DNA of 64,000 nt from Arenicola marina (taxonomy: Eukaryota > Annelida > Polychaeta > Arenicolidae). Under the pieces are notes generated by a model that ran no database searches, was not told the origin of the DNA, and was given only the letters and a program-made list of their open reading frames with translations. The number at the start of each line of letters is the position of its first letter. The stretch's first letter is position 1. Shown in pieces: positions 1 through 13,909 of this stretch. The stretch is from the NCBI GenBank assembly GCA_964019135.1, contig OZ025249.1, positions 11,086,039-11,150,038 on the forward strand, read 5' to 3'. The translations under genes were made by a program, and so were the position numbers.

Positions 1-2613
1 GAACTGCCTGGTTCACAGCGGCCTGTCTCTTGACGGACTGCCTTGTTCACAGCTGTCTGTCTCGTGACGGACTGCCTGGTTGACAGCGAGCTGTCTCGTG
101 ACGGACTGCCTGGTTCACAGCGGCCGGTCTAGGGACGGACTTCCTGGTTGACAGCGGCCTGTCTCGTGACGAACTGCCTGGTTCACAGCGGCTTGTCTCG
201 TGACGGACGCCCTGGTTCACAGCGGCCTGTCTCGTGATGGACTGCCTGGTTCACAGCGGCCGATCTAGTGACGGACTTCCTGGTTCACAGCTGTTTGTTT
301 CGTGAAGGACTGCTTGGTCCACAGCGGCCTCTGTCGTGACGGACTGCCTGGTTCACAGCGGGCTGTCTCATAACGGACAGCCTGGTTCGCTGCGGCTTGT
401 CTCGTGACGGATTCCATGGTTGACAGCGGGCTGTCTCGCGACGAACTGCCTGGTTCACAGCGGCCTGTCTCGTGACGGACTCCCTGGTTGACAGCGGCCT
501 GTCTCTTGACGGACTGCCTGGTTCACAGCGGCTTGTTTCGTGACGGGATGCCTGGTTCACAGCGGCCTGTCTCATGACAAACTGCCTGCTTCACAGCGGT
601 CTGTCGCTTGACGGACTGCCTGGTTTACAAAGGCCTGTCTCGTGATGGACTGCCTGGTTCACAGCTGTCTGTCTCGTGACGGACTGCCTGGTTCACAGCG
701 GCCTGTTTCGTGACGGACTGCCTGGTTCACAGCGGCGGATCTAGTGACGGACTTCCTGGTTCACAGCTGGTTGTTTCGTGAAGGACTGTTTGGTCCACAG
801 CGACCTGTCTCGTGACGGACTGCCTGGTCCACAGCGACCTGTCTCGTAACGGACTGCCTGGTTCGCTGCGGCTTGTCTCGTGACGCACTGCCCGGTTTAC
901 AACGGCCTGTCTCATGACGGACTGCCTGGTTCACAGCGGGCTGTCTCGTGACGGACTGCCTGGTTCACAGCGGCCGGTCTAGTGACGGACTTCCTGGTTG
1001 ACAGCGGCCTGTCTTGTGACGGACTGCCTGGTTCACAGCGGCCGATCTAGTAACGGACTTCCTGGTTCACAGCTGTTTGTTTCGTGAAAGACTACTTGGT
1101 CCACGGCGGCCTGTCTCGTGACGGACTGCCTGGTTCACAGCGGGCTGTCTCATAACGGACTGCCTGGTTCGCTGCGGCTTGTCTCGTGACGGATTCCCTG
1201 GTTGACAGCGGGCTGTCTCATGACGGACTGCCTGGTTCACAGCGGACTGTCTCGTGACGGACTGCCTGGTTGACAACGGGCTGTCTCGTGACGGACTGCC
1301 TGGTTAACAGCGGCCGGTCTAGTGACGGACTTCCTGGTTGACAGCGGCCTGTCTCGTGACGAACTGCCTGGTTCACAGCGGCTTGTCTCGTGACGAACGC
1401 CCTGGTTCACAGCGGCCTGTCTCGTGACGGACTGCCTGGATCACAGCGGCCGATCTAGTGACGGACTTCCTGGTTCACAGCTGTTTGTTTCGTGAAGGAC
1501 TGCTTGGTCCACAGCGGCCTGTCTCGTGACGGACTGCATGGTTCGCTGCGGCTTGTCTCGTGACGGATTCCCTGGTTGACAGCGGGCTGTCTCGTGACGA
1601 ACTGCCTGGTTTACAGCGGTGTGTCTCGAGACTGACTGCCTGGTTCACAGCTGTCTGTCTCGTGACGGATTCCCTGGTTGACAGCGGGCTGCCTCGTGAC
1701 GAACTGCCTGGTTTACAGCGGTCTGTCTCGAGACTGACTGTCTGGTTCCCAGCGGTCTGTCTCGTGACGGAGTGCCTGGTTCACAGCTGTCTGTCCCGTG
1801 ACGGACTGCCTGGTTCACAGCGGCCTGTCTCTTGACGGACTGCCTGGTTTACAACGGCCTGTCTCATGACGGACTGCCTGGTTCACAGCGGACTGTCTCG
1901 TGACGGAGTGCCTTCTTCACAGCGGCCTGTTGTCTCGTGACGAACTGCCTGGTTCACAGAGGCCTGTCTCTTGAGGGACTGCCTGGTTCACAGCTGTCTG
2001 TCTCGTGACGGACTGCCTGGTTGACTGCGGGCTGTCTCGTGACGGACTGCCTGGTTCACAGCGGCCGGTCTAGTGACGGACTTCCTGGTTGACAGCGGCC
2101 TGTCTCGTGACGAACTGCCTGGTTCACAGCGGCCTGTCTCGTGACGGACGCCCTGCTTCACAGCTGTTTGTTTCGTGAAGGACCGCTTGGTCCACAGCGG
2201 CCTGTCTCTTGACGGATTGCCTGGTTTACAGCTGTCTGTCCCGTGACGGACTGCCTGGTTCACAGGGGCCTGTCTCTTGACGGACTGCCTGGTTTACAAC
2301 GGCCTGTCTCATGACGGACTGCCTGGCTCACAGCGGACTGTCTCGTGACGGACTGCCTTCTTCACAGCGGCCTGCTGTCTCGTGACGAACTGCCTGGTTC
2401 ACAGCGGCCTGTCTCTTGACGGACTGCCTTGTTCACAGCTGTCTGTCTCGAGACGGACTGCCTGGTTGACAGTGGGCTGTCTCGTGACGGACTGCCTGGT
2501 TCACAGCGGCCGGTCTAGTGACGGACTTCCTGGTTGACAGCGGCCTGTCTCGCGACGAACTGCCTGGTTCACAGCGGCCTGTCTCATGACGGACTCCCTG
2601 GTTGACAGCGGCC

Positions 2614-3565
2614 TGTCTCTTGACGGACTGCCTGGTTCACAGCGGCTTGTCTCGTGACGGGATGCCTGCTTCACAGCGGCCTGTCGCTAGACGGACTTCC
2701 TGGTTCACAAAGACCTGTCTCGTGATGGACTGCCTTGTTCACAGCTGTCTGTCTCGTGACGGACTGCCCGGTTCACAGCGGCCTGTTTTGTGACGGACTG
2801 CCTGGTTCACAGCGGCCGATCTAGTGACGGACTTCCTGGTTCACAGCTGGTGGTTTCGTGAAGGACTGTTTGGTCCACAGCGACCTGTCTCGTGACGGAC
2901 TGCCTGGTTCACAGCGGGCTGTCTCGTAACGGACTGCCTTGTTCGCTGCGGCTTGTCTCGTGAAGGATTTCCTGGTTGACAGCGGGCTGTCTCGCGATGC
3001 ACTGCCTGGTTTACAACGGCCTGTCTCATGACAGAGTGCCTGGTTCACAGCGGACTGTCTCGTGACGGACTGCCTGGTTAACAGCGGGCTGTCTCTTGAC
3101 GGACTGCCTGGTTCACAGCGGCTTGTCTCGTGACGGGATGCCTGCTTCACAGCGGCCTGTCGCTAGACGGACTTCCTGGTTCACAAAGACCTGTCTCGTG
3201 ATGGACTGCCTTGTTCACAGCTGTCTGTCTCGTGACGGACTGCCCGGTTCACAGCGGCCTGTTTTGTGACGGACTGCCTGGTTCACAGCGGCCGATCTAG
3301 TGACGGACTTCCTGGTTCACAGCTGGTGGTTTCGTGAAGGACTGTTTGGTCCACAGCGACCTGTCTCGTGACGGACTGCCTGGTTCACAGCGGGCTGTCT
3401 CGTAACGGACTGCCTTGTTCGCTGCGGCTTGTCTCGTGAAGGATTTCCTGGTTGACAGCGGGCTGTCTCGCGATGCACTGCCTGGTTTACAACGGCCTGT
3501 CTCATGACAGAGTGCCTGGTTCACAGCGGACTGTCTCGTGACGGACTGCCTGGTTAACAGCGGGC
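2614..3565. repeat. 476-bp tandem duplication within array A
   Basis: The stretch starting near 2,614 is repeated from near 3,090 at an offset of exactly 476 bp, which is 14 units of 34 bp. Shared rare variants (a CGCTAGACGG unit, a GTTTTGTGACGG unit, a CTGGTGGTTTCGTGAAGG unit) show that it is a block duplication and not chance similarity between units. Confidence 0.85.
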
Positions 3566-6500
3566 TGTCTCGTGACGGACTGCCTGGTTCACAGCGGCCG
3601 GTCTCGTGACGAACTGCCTGGTTCACAGCGGCCTGTCTCGTGACGGACGCCCTGGTTCACAGCGGCCTGTCTCGTGACGGACTGCCTGGCTCACAGCGGC
3701 CGATCTAGTGACGGACTTCCTGGTGCACAGCTGTTTGTTTCGTGCAGAACTGCTTGGTCCGCGGCGGCCTGTCTCGTGACGGACTGCCTGGTTCACAGCG
3801 GGCTGTCTCATAACGGACTGCCTGGTTCGCTGCGGCTTGTCTCGTGACGTATTACCTGGTTGACAGCGGGCTGTCTCGTGACGAACTGCCTGGTTTACAG
3901 GGGTCTGTCTCGAGGCTGACTGCCTGGTTTACAGCTGTCTGTCTCGTGACGGATTCCCTGGTTGACAGCGGGCTGTCTCGTGACGAACTGCCTGGTTTAC
4001 AGCGGTCTGTCTCGAGACTGACTGCCTGGTTCACAGCGGTCTGTCTCGTGACGGAGTGCCTGGTTCACAGCTGTCTATCTCGTGACGGACTGCCTGGTTC
4101 ACGGCGGCCTGTCTCTTGACGGACTGCCTGGTTTACAACGGCCTCTCTCATGACGGACTGCCTGGTTCACAGCGGACTGTCTCGTGACGGAGTGCCTTCT
4201 TCACAGCGGCCTGTTGTCTCGTGACGAACTGCCTGGTTCACAGAGGCCTGTCTCTTGAGGGACTGCCTGGTTCACAGCTGTCTGTCTCGTGACGGACTGT
4301 CTGGTTGACTGCGGGGTGTCTCGTGACGGACTGCCTGGTTCACCGAGGCCGGTCTAATGACGGACTTCCTGGTTGACAGCGGCCTGTCTCGTGATGGACG
4401 CCCTGGTTCACAGCTGTTTGTTTCGTGAAGTACTGCCTGGTTCACAGCGGGCTGTCTCATAACGGACTGCCTGGTTAACTGCGGCTTGTCTCGTGACGAA
4501 CTGCCTGGTTTACAGCGGGCTGTCTCGAGACTGACTGCCTGGTTCACAGCCGTCTGTCTCGTGACGGACTGCCTGGTTCACAGCTGGTTGTTTCGTAAAG
4601 GACTGTTTGGTCCACACCGACCTGTCTCGTGACGGACTGCCTGGTTCACGGCGGGCTGTCTCGTAACGGACTGCCTGGTTCGCTGCGGCTTGTCTCGTGA
4701 CGGATTCCCTGGTTGACAGCGGGCTGTCTCGTGACGAACTGCCTGGTTTACAGCGGTCTGTCTCGAGACTGACTGCCTGGTTCACAGCGGTCTGTCTCGT
4801 GACGGACTGCCTGGTTCACAGCTGGTTGTTTCGTGAAGGACTGTTTGGTCCACAGCGACCTGTCTCGTGACGGACTGCCTGGTTTACAGCGGGCTGTCTC
4901 GAGACTGACTGCCTGGTTCACAGCGGTCTGTCTCGAGACTGACTGCCTTCTTCACAGCGGCCTGTTGTCTCGTGACGAACAGCCTGGTTCACAGAGGCCT
5001 GTCTCTTGAGGGACTGCCTGGTTAACAGCTGTCTGTCTCGTGACGGACTGCCTGGTTGACTGCGGGGTGTCTCGTGACGGACTGCCTGGTTCACAGCGGC
5101 CTGTCTCGTGACGGACACCCTGGTTCACAGCTGTTTGTTTCGTGAAGGACTGCTTGGTCCACAGCGGCCTGTCTCGTGACGGACTGCCTGGTTCACAGCG
5201 GGCGGTCTCATAACGGACTGCCTGGTTAGCTGCGGCTTGTCTCGTGACGGATACCCTGGTTCACAGCGGGCTGTCTCGTGTCGAACTGCCTGGTTTACAG
5301 CGGTGTGTCTCGAGACTGACTGCCTGGTTCACAGCCGTCTGTCTCGTGACGGACTGCCAGGTTCACAGCTGGTTGTTTTGTGAAGGACTGTTTGGTCCAC
5401 AGCGACCTGTCTTGTGACGGACTGCCTGGTCCACAGCGACCTGTCTCGTGACGGACTGCCTGTTTCACAGCGGGCTGTCTCGTAACGGACTGCCTGGTTC
5501 GCTGCGGCTTGTCTCGTGACGGATTTCCTGGTTGACAGCGGGCTGTCTCGTGACGCACTGCCTGGTTTACAACGGCCTGTCTCATGACGGACTGCCTGGT
5601 TCACAGCGGACTGTCTCGTGATGGACTGCCTGGTTCACAGCTGTCTGTCTCGTGACGGACTGCCCGGTTCACAGCGGCCTGTTTTGTGACGGACTGCCTG
5701 GTTCACAGCGGCCGATCTAGTGACGGACTTCCTGGTTCACAGCTGGTTGTTTCGTGAAGGACTGTTTGGTCCACAGCGACCTGTCTCGTGACGGACTGCC
5801 TGGTTCACAGCGGGCTGTCTCGTAACGGACTGCCTTGTTCGCTGCGGCTTGTCTCGTGAAGGATTTCCTGGTTGACAGCGGGCTGTCTCGCGACGCACTG
5901 CCTGGTTTACAACGGCCTGTCTCATGACAGAGTGCCTGGTTCACAGCGGACTGTCTCGTGACGGACTGCCTGGTTAACAGCGGGCTGTCTCGTGACGGAC
6001 TGCCTGGTTCACAGCGGCCGGTCTCGTGACGAACTGCCTGGTTCACAGCGGCCTGTCTCGTGACGGACGCCCTGGTTCACAGCGGCCTGTCTCGTGACGG
6101 ACTGCCTGGCTCACAGCGGCCGATCTAGTGACGGACTTCCTGGTGCACAGCTGTTTGTTTCGTGCAGAACTGCTTGGTCCGCGGCGGCCTGTCTCGTGAC
6201 GGACTGCCTGGTTCACAGCGGGCTGTCTCATAACGGACTGCCTGGTTCGCTGCGGCTTGTCTCGTGACGTATTACCTGGTTGACAGCGGGCTGTCTCGTG
6301 ACGAACTGCCTGGTTTACAGCGGTCTGTCTCGAGGCTGACTGCCTGGTTTACAGCTGTCTGTCTCGTGACGGATTCCCTGGTTGACAGCGGGCTGTCTCG
6401 TGACGAACTGCCTGGTTTACAGCGGTCTGTCTCGAGACTGACTGCCTGGTTCACAGCGGTCTGTCTCGTGACGGAGTGCCTGGTTCACAGCTGTCTATCT

Positions 6501-8034
6501 CGTGACGGACTGCCTGGTTCACGGCGGCCTGTCTCTTGACGGACTGCCTGGTTTACAACGGCCTCTCTCATGACGGACTGCCTGGTTCACAGCGGACTGT
6601 CTCGTGACGGAGTGCCTTCTTCACAGCGGCCTGTTGTCTCGTGACGAACTGCCTGGTTCACAGAGGCCTGTCTCTTGAGGGACTGCCTGGTTCACAGCTG
6701 TCTGTCTCGTGACGGACTGTCTGGTTGACTGCGGGGTGTCTCGTGACGGACTGCCTGGTTCACCGAGGCCGGTCTAATGACGGACTTCTTGGTTGACAGC
6801 GGCCTGTCTCGTGATGGACGCCCTGGTTCACAGCTGTTTGTTTCGTGAAGTACAGCCTGGTTCACAGCGGGCTGTCTCATAACGGACTGCCTGGTTAACT
6901 GCGGCTTGTCTCGTGACGAACTGCCTGGTTTACAGCGGGCTGTCTCGAGACTGACTGCCTGGTTCACAGCCGTCTGTCTCGTGACGGACTGCCTGGTTCA
7001 CAGCTGGTTGTTTCGTAAAGGACTGTTTGGTCCACACCGACCTGTCTCGTGACGGACTGCCTGGTTCACGGCGGGCTGTCTCGTAACGGACTGCCTGGTT
7101 CGCTGCGGCTTGTCTCGTGACGGATTCCCTGGTTGACAGCGGGCTGTCTCGTGACGAACTGCCTGGTTTACAGCGGTCTGTCTCGAGACTGACTGCCTGG
7201 TTCACAGCGGTCTGTCTCGTGACGGACTGCCTGGTTCACAGCTGGTTGTTTCGTGAAGGACTGTTTGGTCCACAGCGACCTGTCTCGTGACGGACTGCCT
7301 GGTTTACAGCGGGCTGTCTCGAGACTGACTGCCTGGTTCACAGCGGTCTGTCTCGAGACTGACTGCCTTCTTCACAGCGGCCTGTTGTCTCGTGACGAAC
7401 AGCCTGGTTCACAGAGGCCTGTCTCTTGAGGGACTGCCTGGTTAACAGCTGTCTGTCTCGTGACGGACTGCCTGGTTGACTGCGGGGTGTCTCGTGACGG
7501 ACTGCCTGGTTCACAGCGGCCTGTCTCGTGACGGACACCCTGGTTCACAGCTGTTTGTTTCGTGAAGGACTGCTTGGTCCACAGCGCCCTGTCTCGTGAC
7601 GGACTGCCTGGTTCACAGCGGGCGGTCTCATAACGGACTGCCTGGTTAGCTGCGGCTTGTCTCGTGACGGATACCCTGGTTCACAGCGGGCTGTCTCGTG
7701 ACGAACTGCCTGGTTTACAGCGTTGTGTCTCGAGACTGACTGCCTGGTTCACAGCCGTCTGTCTCGTGACGGATTGCCAGGTTCACAGCTGGTTGTTTTG
7801 TGAAGGACTGTTTGGTCCACAGCGACCTGTCTTGTGACGGACTGCCTGGTCCACAGCGACCTGTCTCGTGACGGACTGCCTGTTTCACAGCGGGCTGTCT
7901 CGTAACGGACTGCCTGGTTCGCTGCGGCTTGTCTCGTGACGGATTTCCTGGTTGACAGCGGGCTGTCTCGTGACGCACTGCCTGGTTTACAACGGCCTGT
8001 CTCATGACGGACTGCCTGGTTCACAGCGGACTGT
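3195..8034. repeat. Higher-order repeat: two copies of a 2,420-bp block
   Basis: Positions about 3,195-5,614 recur at 5,615-8,034 with a constant offset of 2,420 bp. Many private unit variants recur at that offset, for example GTGACGTATTACCTGG at 3,844 and 6,264. The two copies differ at only scattered single bases, such as the unit near 3,900 versus 6,320. This is a recent duplication by unequal exchange or a similar process. Confidence 0.9.
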
Positions 8035-11000
8035 CTCGTGACGGACTGCCTGGTTGACAGCGGGGTGTCTCGTGACGGACTGCTTGGTTCACAGCGGCCG
8101 GTGTAGTGACGGACTTCCTGGTTGACAGCGGCCTGTCTCGTGACGAACTGCCTGGTTCACAGCGGCCTGTCTCGTGACGGACGCCCTGGTTCACAGCGGC
8201 CTGTCTCGTGACGGACTGCCTGGTTCACAGCGGCTGATCTAGTGACGGACTTCCTGGTTCACAGCTGTTTGTTTCGTGAAGGACTGCTTGGTCCACGGCG
8301 GCCTGTCTCGTGACGGACTGCCTGGTTCACAGCGGGCTGTCTCATAACGGACTGCCTGGTTCGCTGCGGCTTGTCTCGTGACGGATTCCCTGGTTGACAG
8401 CGGGCTGTGTCGTGACGAACTGCCTGGTTTACAGCGGTCTGTCTCGAGACTGACTGCCTGGTTCACAGCGGTCTGTCTCGTGAGGAGTGCCTGGTTCACA
8501 GCTGTCTCTCTCGTGACGGACTGCCTGGTTGACAGCGGCCTGTCTCGTGCCGAACTGCCTGGTTCACAGCGGCCTGTCTCATGACGGGGTGCCTGGTTCA
8601 CAGCGGCCTGTCTCATGACGGGGTGCCTGGTTCACAGCGGCCTGTCTCATGACGAACTGCCTGCTTCACAGCGGCCTGTCGCTTGACGGACTGCCTGGTT
8701 CACAGCGGCCTCTCTCGTGATGGACGCCCTGGTTCACAGCTGTTTGTTTTGTGAAGTACTGCCTGGTTCACAGCGGGCTGTCTCATAACGGACTGCCTGG
8801 TTAACTGCGGCTTGTCTCGTGACGAACTGCCTGGTTTACAGCGGGCTGTCTCGAGACTGACTGCCTGGTTCACAGCCGTCTGTCTCGTGACGGACTGCCT
8901 GGTTCACAGCGGTCTGTCTCGTGACGGACTGCCTGGTTCACAGCTGGTTGTTTCGTGAAGGAATGTTTGGTCCACAGCGACCTGTCTCGTGACGGACTGC
9001 CTGGTTCACGGCGGGCTGTCTCGTAACGGACTGCCTGGTTCGCTGCGGCTTGTCTCGTGACGGATTCCCTGGTTGACAGCGGGCTGTCTCGTGACGAACT
9101 GCCTGGTTTACAGCGGTCTGTCTCGAGACTGACTGCCTGGTTCACAGCGGTCTGTCTCGTGACGGACTGCCTGGTTCACAGCTGGTTGTTTCGTGAAGGA
9201 CTGTTTGGTCCACAGCGACCTGTCTCGTGACGGACTGCCTGGTCCACAGCGACCTGTCTCGTGACGGACTGCCTGGTTCACAGCGGGCTGTCTCGTAACG
9301 GACTGCCTGGTTCGCTGCGGCTTGTCTCGTGACGGATTCCCTGGTTGACAGCGGGCTGTATCGTGACGAACTGCCTGGTTTACAGCGGTCTGTCTCGAGG
9401 CTGACTGCCTGGTTCACAGCTGTCTGTCTCGTGACGGATTCCCTGGTTGACAGCGGGCTGTCTCGTGACGAACTGCCTGGTTTACAGCGGTCTGTCTCGA
9501 GACTGACTGCCTTCTTCACAGCGGCCTGTTGTCTCGTGACGAACTGCCTGGTTCACAGAGGCCTGTCTCTTGAGGGACTGCCTGGTTAACAGCTGTCTGT
9601 CTCGTGACGGACTGCCTGGTTGACTGCGGGGTGTCTCGTGACGGACTGCCTGGTTCACAGCGGCCGGTCTAATGATGGACTTCCTGGTTGACAGCGGCCT
9701 GTCTCGTGACGAACTGCCTGGTTCACAGCGGCCTGTCTCGTGACGGACACCCTGGTTCACAGCTGTTTGTTTCGTGAAGGACTGCTTGGTCCACAGCGGC
9801 CTGTCTCGTGACGGACTGCTTGGTTCACAGCGGCCGGTGTAGTGACGGACTTCCTGGTTGACAGCGGCCTGTCTCGTGACGAACTGCCTGGTTCACAGCG
9901 GCCTGTCTCGTGACGGACGCCCTGGTTCACAGCGGCCTGTCTCGTGACGGACTGCCTGGTTCACAGCGGCTGATCTAGTGACGGACTTCCTGGTTCACAG
10001 CTGTTTGTTTCGTGAAGGACTGCTTGGTCCACGGCGGCCTGTCTCGTGACGGACTGCCTGGTTCACAGCGGGCTGTCTCATAACGGACTGCCTGGTTCGC
10101 TGCGGCTTGTCTCGTGACGGATTCCCTGGTTGACAGCGGGCTGTCTCGTGACGAACTGCCTGGTTTACAGCGGTCTGTCTCGAGACTGACTGCCTGGTTC
10201 TCAGCGGTCTGTCTTGTGACGGAGTGCCTGGTTCACAGCTGTCTATCTCGTGACGGACTGCCTGGTTCACGGCGGCCTGTCTCTTGACGGACTGCCTGGT
10301 TTGCAACGGCCTCTCTCATGACGGACTGCCTGGTTCACAGCGGACTGTCTCGTGACGGAGTGCCTTCTTCACAGCGGCCTGTTGTCTCGTGACGAACTGC
10401 CTGGTTCACAGAGGCTTGTCTCTTGAGGGACTGCCTGGTTCACAGCTGTCTGTCTCGTGACGGACTGCCTGGTTGACTGCGGGGTGTCTCGCGACGGACT
10501 GCCTGGTTCACAGCGGCCGGTCTAATGACGGACTTCCTGGTTGACAGCGGCCTGTCTCGTGATGGACGCCCTGGTTCACAGCTGTTTGTTTCGTGAAGTA
10601 CTGCCTGGTTCACAGCGGGCTGTCTCATAACGGACTGCCTGGTTAACTGCGGCTTGTCTCGTGACGAACTGTCTGGTTTACAGCGGGCTGTCTCGAGACT
10701 GACTGCCTGGTTCACAGCCGTCTGTCTCGTGACGGACTGCCTGGTTCACAGCTGGTTGTTTCGTAAAGGACTGTTTGGTCCACAGCGACCTGTCTCGTGA
10801 CGGACTGCCTGGTTCACGGCGGGCTGTCTCGTAACGGACTGCCTGGTTCGCTGCGGCTCGTCTCGTGACGGATTCCCTGGTTGACAGCGGGCTGTCTCGT
10901 GACGAACTGCCTGGTTTACAGCGGTCTGTCTCGAGACTGACTGCCTGGTTCACAGCGGTCTGTCTCGTGACGGACTGCCTGGTTCACAGCTGGTTGTTTC

Positions 11001-13909
11001 GTGAAGGACGGTTTGGTCTACAGCGACCTCTCTCGTGACGGACTGCCTGGTTGACAGCGGCCTGTCTCGTGCCGAACTGCCTGGTTCACAGCGGCTGATC
11101 TAGTGACGGACTTACTGGTTCACAGCTGTTTGTTTCGTGAAGGACTGCTTGGTCCACGGCGGCCTGTCTCGTGACGGACTGCCTGGTTCACAGCGGGCTG
11201 TCTCATAACGGACTGCCTGGTTCGCTGCGGCTTGTCTCGTGACGGATTCCCTGGTTGACAGCGGGCTGTGTCGTGACGAACCGCCTGGTTCACAGCGGTC
11301 TGTCTCGTGAGGAGTGTCTGGTTCACAGCTGTCTGTCTCGTGACGGACTGCCTGGTTGACAGCGGCCTGTCTCGTGCCGAACTGCCTGGTTCACAGCGGC
11401 CTGTCTCATGACGGGGTGCCTGGTTCACAGCGGCCTGTCTCATGACGGGGTGCCTGGTTCACAGCGGCCTGTCTCATGACGAACTGCCTGCTTCACAGCG
11501 GCCTGTCGCTTGACGGACTGCCTGGTTCACAGCGGCCTCTCTCGTGATGGACGCCCTGGTTCACAGCTGTTTGTTTCGTGAAGTACTGCCTGGTTCACAG
11601 CGGGCTGTCTCATAACGGACTGCCTGGTTAACTGCGGCTTGTCTCGTGACGAACTGCCTGGTTTACAGCGGGCTGTCTCGAGACTGACTGCCTGGTTCAC
11701 AGCCGTCTGTCTCGTGACGGACTGCCTGGTTCACAGCTGGTTGTTTCGTGAAGGACTGTTTGGTCCACAGCGACCTGTCTCGTGACGGACTGCCTGGTTC
11801 ACGGCGGGCTGTCTCGTAACGGACCGTCTGGTTCGCTGCGGCTTGTCTCGTGACGGATTCCCTGGTTGACAGCGGGCTGTCTCGTGACGAACTGCCTGGT
11901 TTACAGCGGTCTGTCTCGAGACTGACTGCCTGGTTCACAGCGGTTTGTCTCGTGACGGACTGCCTGGTTCACAGCTGGTTGTTTCGTGAAGGACTGTTTG
12001 GTCCACAGCGACCTGTCTCGTGACGGACTGCCTGGTCCACAGCGACCTGTCTCGTGACGGACTGCCTGGTTCACAGCGGGCTGTCTCGTAACGGACTCCC
12101 TGGTTCGCTGCGGCTTGTCTCGTGACGGATTCCCTGGTTGACAGCGGGCTGTATCGTGACGAACTGCCTGGTTTACAGCGGTCTGTCTCGAGGCTGACTG
12201 CCTGGTTCACAGCTGTCTGTCTCGTGACGGATTCCCTGGTTGACAGCGGGCTGTCTCGTGACGAACTGCCTGGTTTACAGCGGTCTGTCTCGAGACTGAC
12301 TGCCTTCTTCACAGCGGCCTGTTGTCTCGTGACGAACTGCCTGGTTCACAGAGGCCTGTCTCTTGAGGGACTGCCTGGTTAACAGCTGTCTGTCTCGTGA
12401 CGGACTGCCTGGTTGACTGCGGGGTGTCTCGTGACGGACTGCCTGGTTCACAGCGGCCGGTCTAATGATGGACTTCCTGGTTGACAGCGGCCTGTCTCGT
12501 GACGAACTGCCTGGTTCACAGCGGCCTGTCTCGTGACGGACACCCTGGTTCACAGCTGTTTGTTTCGTGAAGGACTGCTTGGTCCACAGCGGCCTGTCTC
12601 GTGACGGACTGCCTGGTTCACAGCGGGCGGTCTCATAACGGACTGCCTGGTTAGCTGCGGCTTGTCTCGTGACGGATTCCCTGGTTCACAGCCGTCTGTC
12701 TCGTGACGGACTGCCAGGTTCACAACTGGTTGTTTTGTGAAGGACTGTTTGGTCCACAGCGACCTGTCTCGTGACGGACTGCCTGGTCCACAGCGACCTG
12801 TCTCGTGACGGACTGCCTGTTTCACAGCGGGCTGTCTCGTAACGGACTGCCTGGTTCGCTGCGGCTTGTCTCGTGACGGATTTCCTGGTTGACAGCGGGC
12901 TGTCTCGTGACGCACTGCCTGGTTTACAACGGCCTGTCTCATGACGGACTGCCTGGTTCACAGCGGACTGTCTCGTGACGGACTGCCTGGTTGACAGCGG
13001 GGTGTCTCGTGACGGACTGCTTGGTTCACAGCGGCCGGTGTAGTGACGGACTTCCTGGTTGACAGCGGCCTGTCTCGTGACGAACTGCCTGGTTCACAGC
13101 GGCCTGTCTCGTGACGGACGCCCTGGTTCACAGCGGCCTGTCTCGTGACGGACTGCCTGGTTAGCTGCGGCTTGTCTCATGACGGACTGCCTGGTTCACA
13201 GCGGACTGTCTCGTGACGGACTGCCTGGTTGACAGCGGGGTGTCTCGTGACGGACTGCTTGGTTCACAGCGGCCGGTGTAGTGACGGACTTCCTGGTTGA
13301 CAGCGGCCTGTCTCGTGACGAACTGCCTGGTTCACAGCGGCCTGTCTCGTGACGGACGCCCTGGTTCACAGCGGCCTGTCTCGTGACGGACTGCCTGGTT
13401 CACAGCGGCTGATCTAGTGACGGACTTCCTGGTTCACAGCTGTTTGTTTCGTGAAGGACTGCTTGGTCCACGGCGGCCTGTCTCGTGACGGACTGCCTGG
13501 TTCACAGCGGGCTGTCTCATAACGGACTGCCTGGTTCGCTGCGGCTTGTCTCGTGACGGATTCCCTGGTTGACAGCGGGCTGTGTCGTGACGAACTGCCT
13601 GGTTTACAGCCGTCTGTCTCGAGACTGACTGCCTGGTTCACAGCGGTCTGTCTCGTGAGGAGTGCCTGGTTCACAGCTGTCTGTCTCGTGACGGACTGCC
13701 TGGTTGACAGCGGCCTGTCTCGTGCCGAACTGCCTGGTTCACAGCGGCCTGTCTCATGACGGGGTGCCTGGTTCACAGCGGCCTGTCTCATGACGGGGTG
13801 CCTGGTTCACAGCGGCCTGTCTCATGACGAACTGCCTGCTTCACAGCGGCCTGTCGCTTGACGGACTGCCTGGTTCACAGCGGCCTCTCTCGTGATGGAC
13901 GCCCTGGTT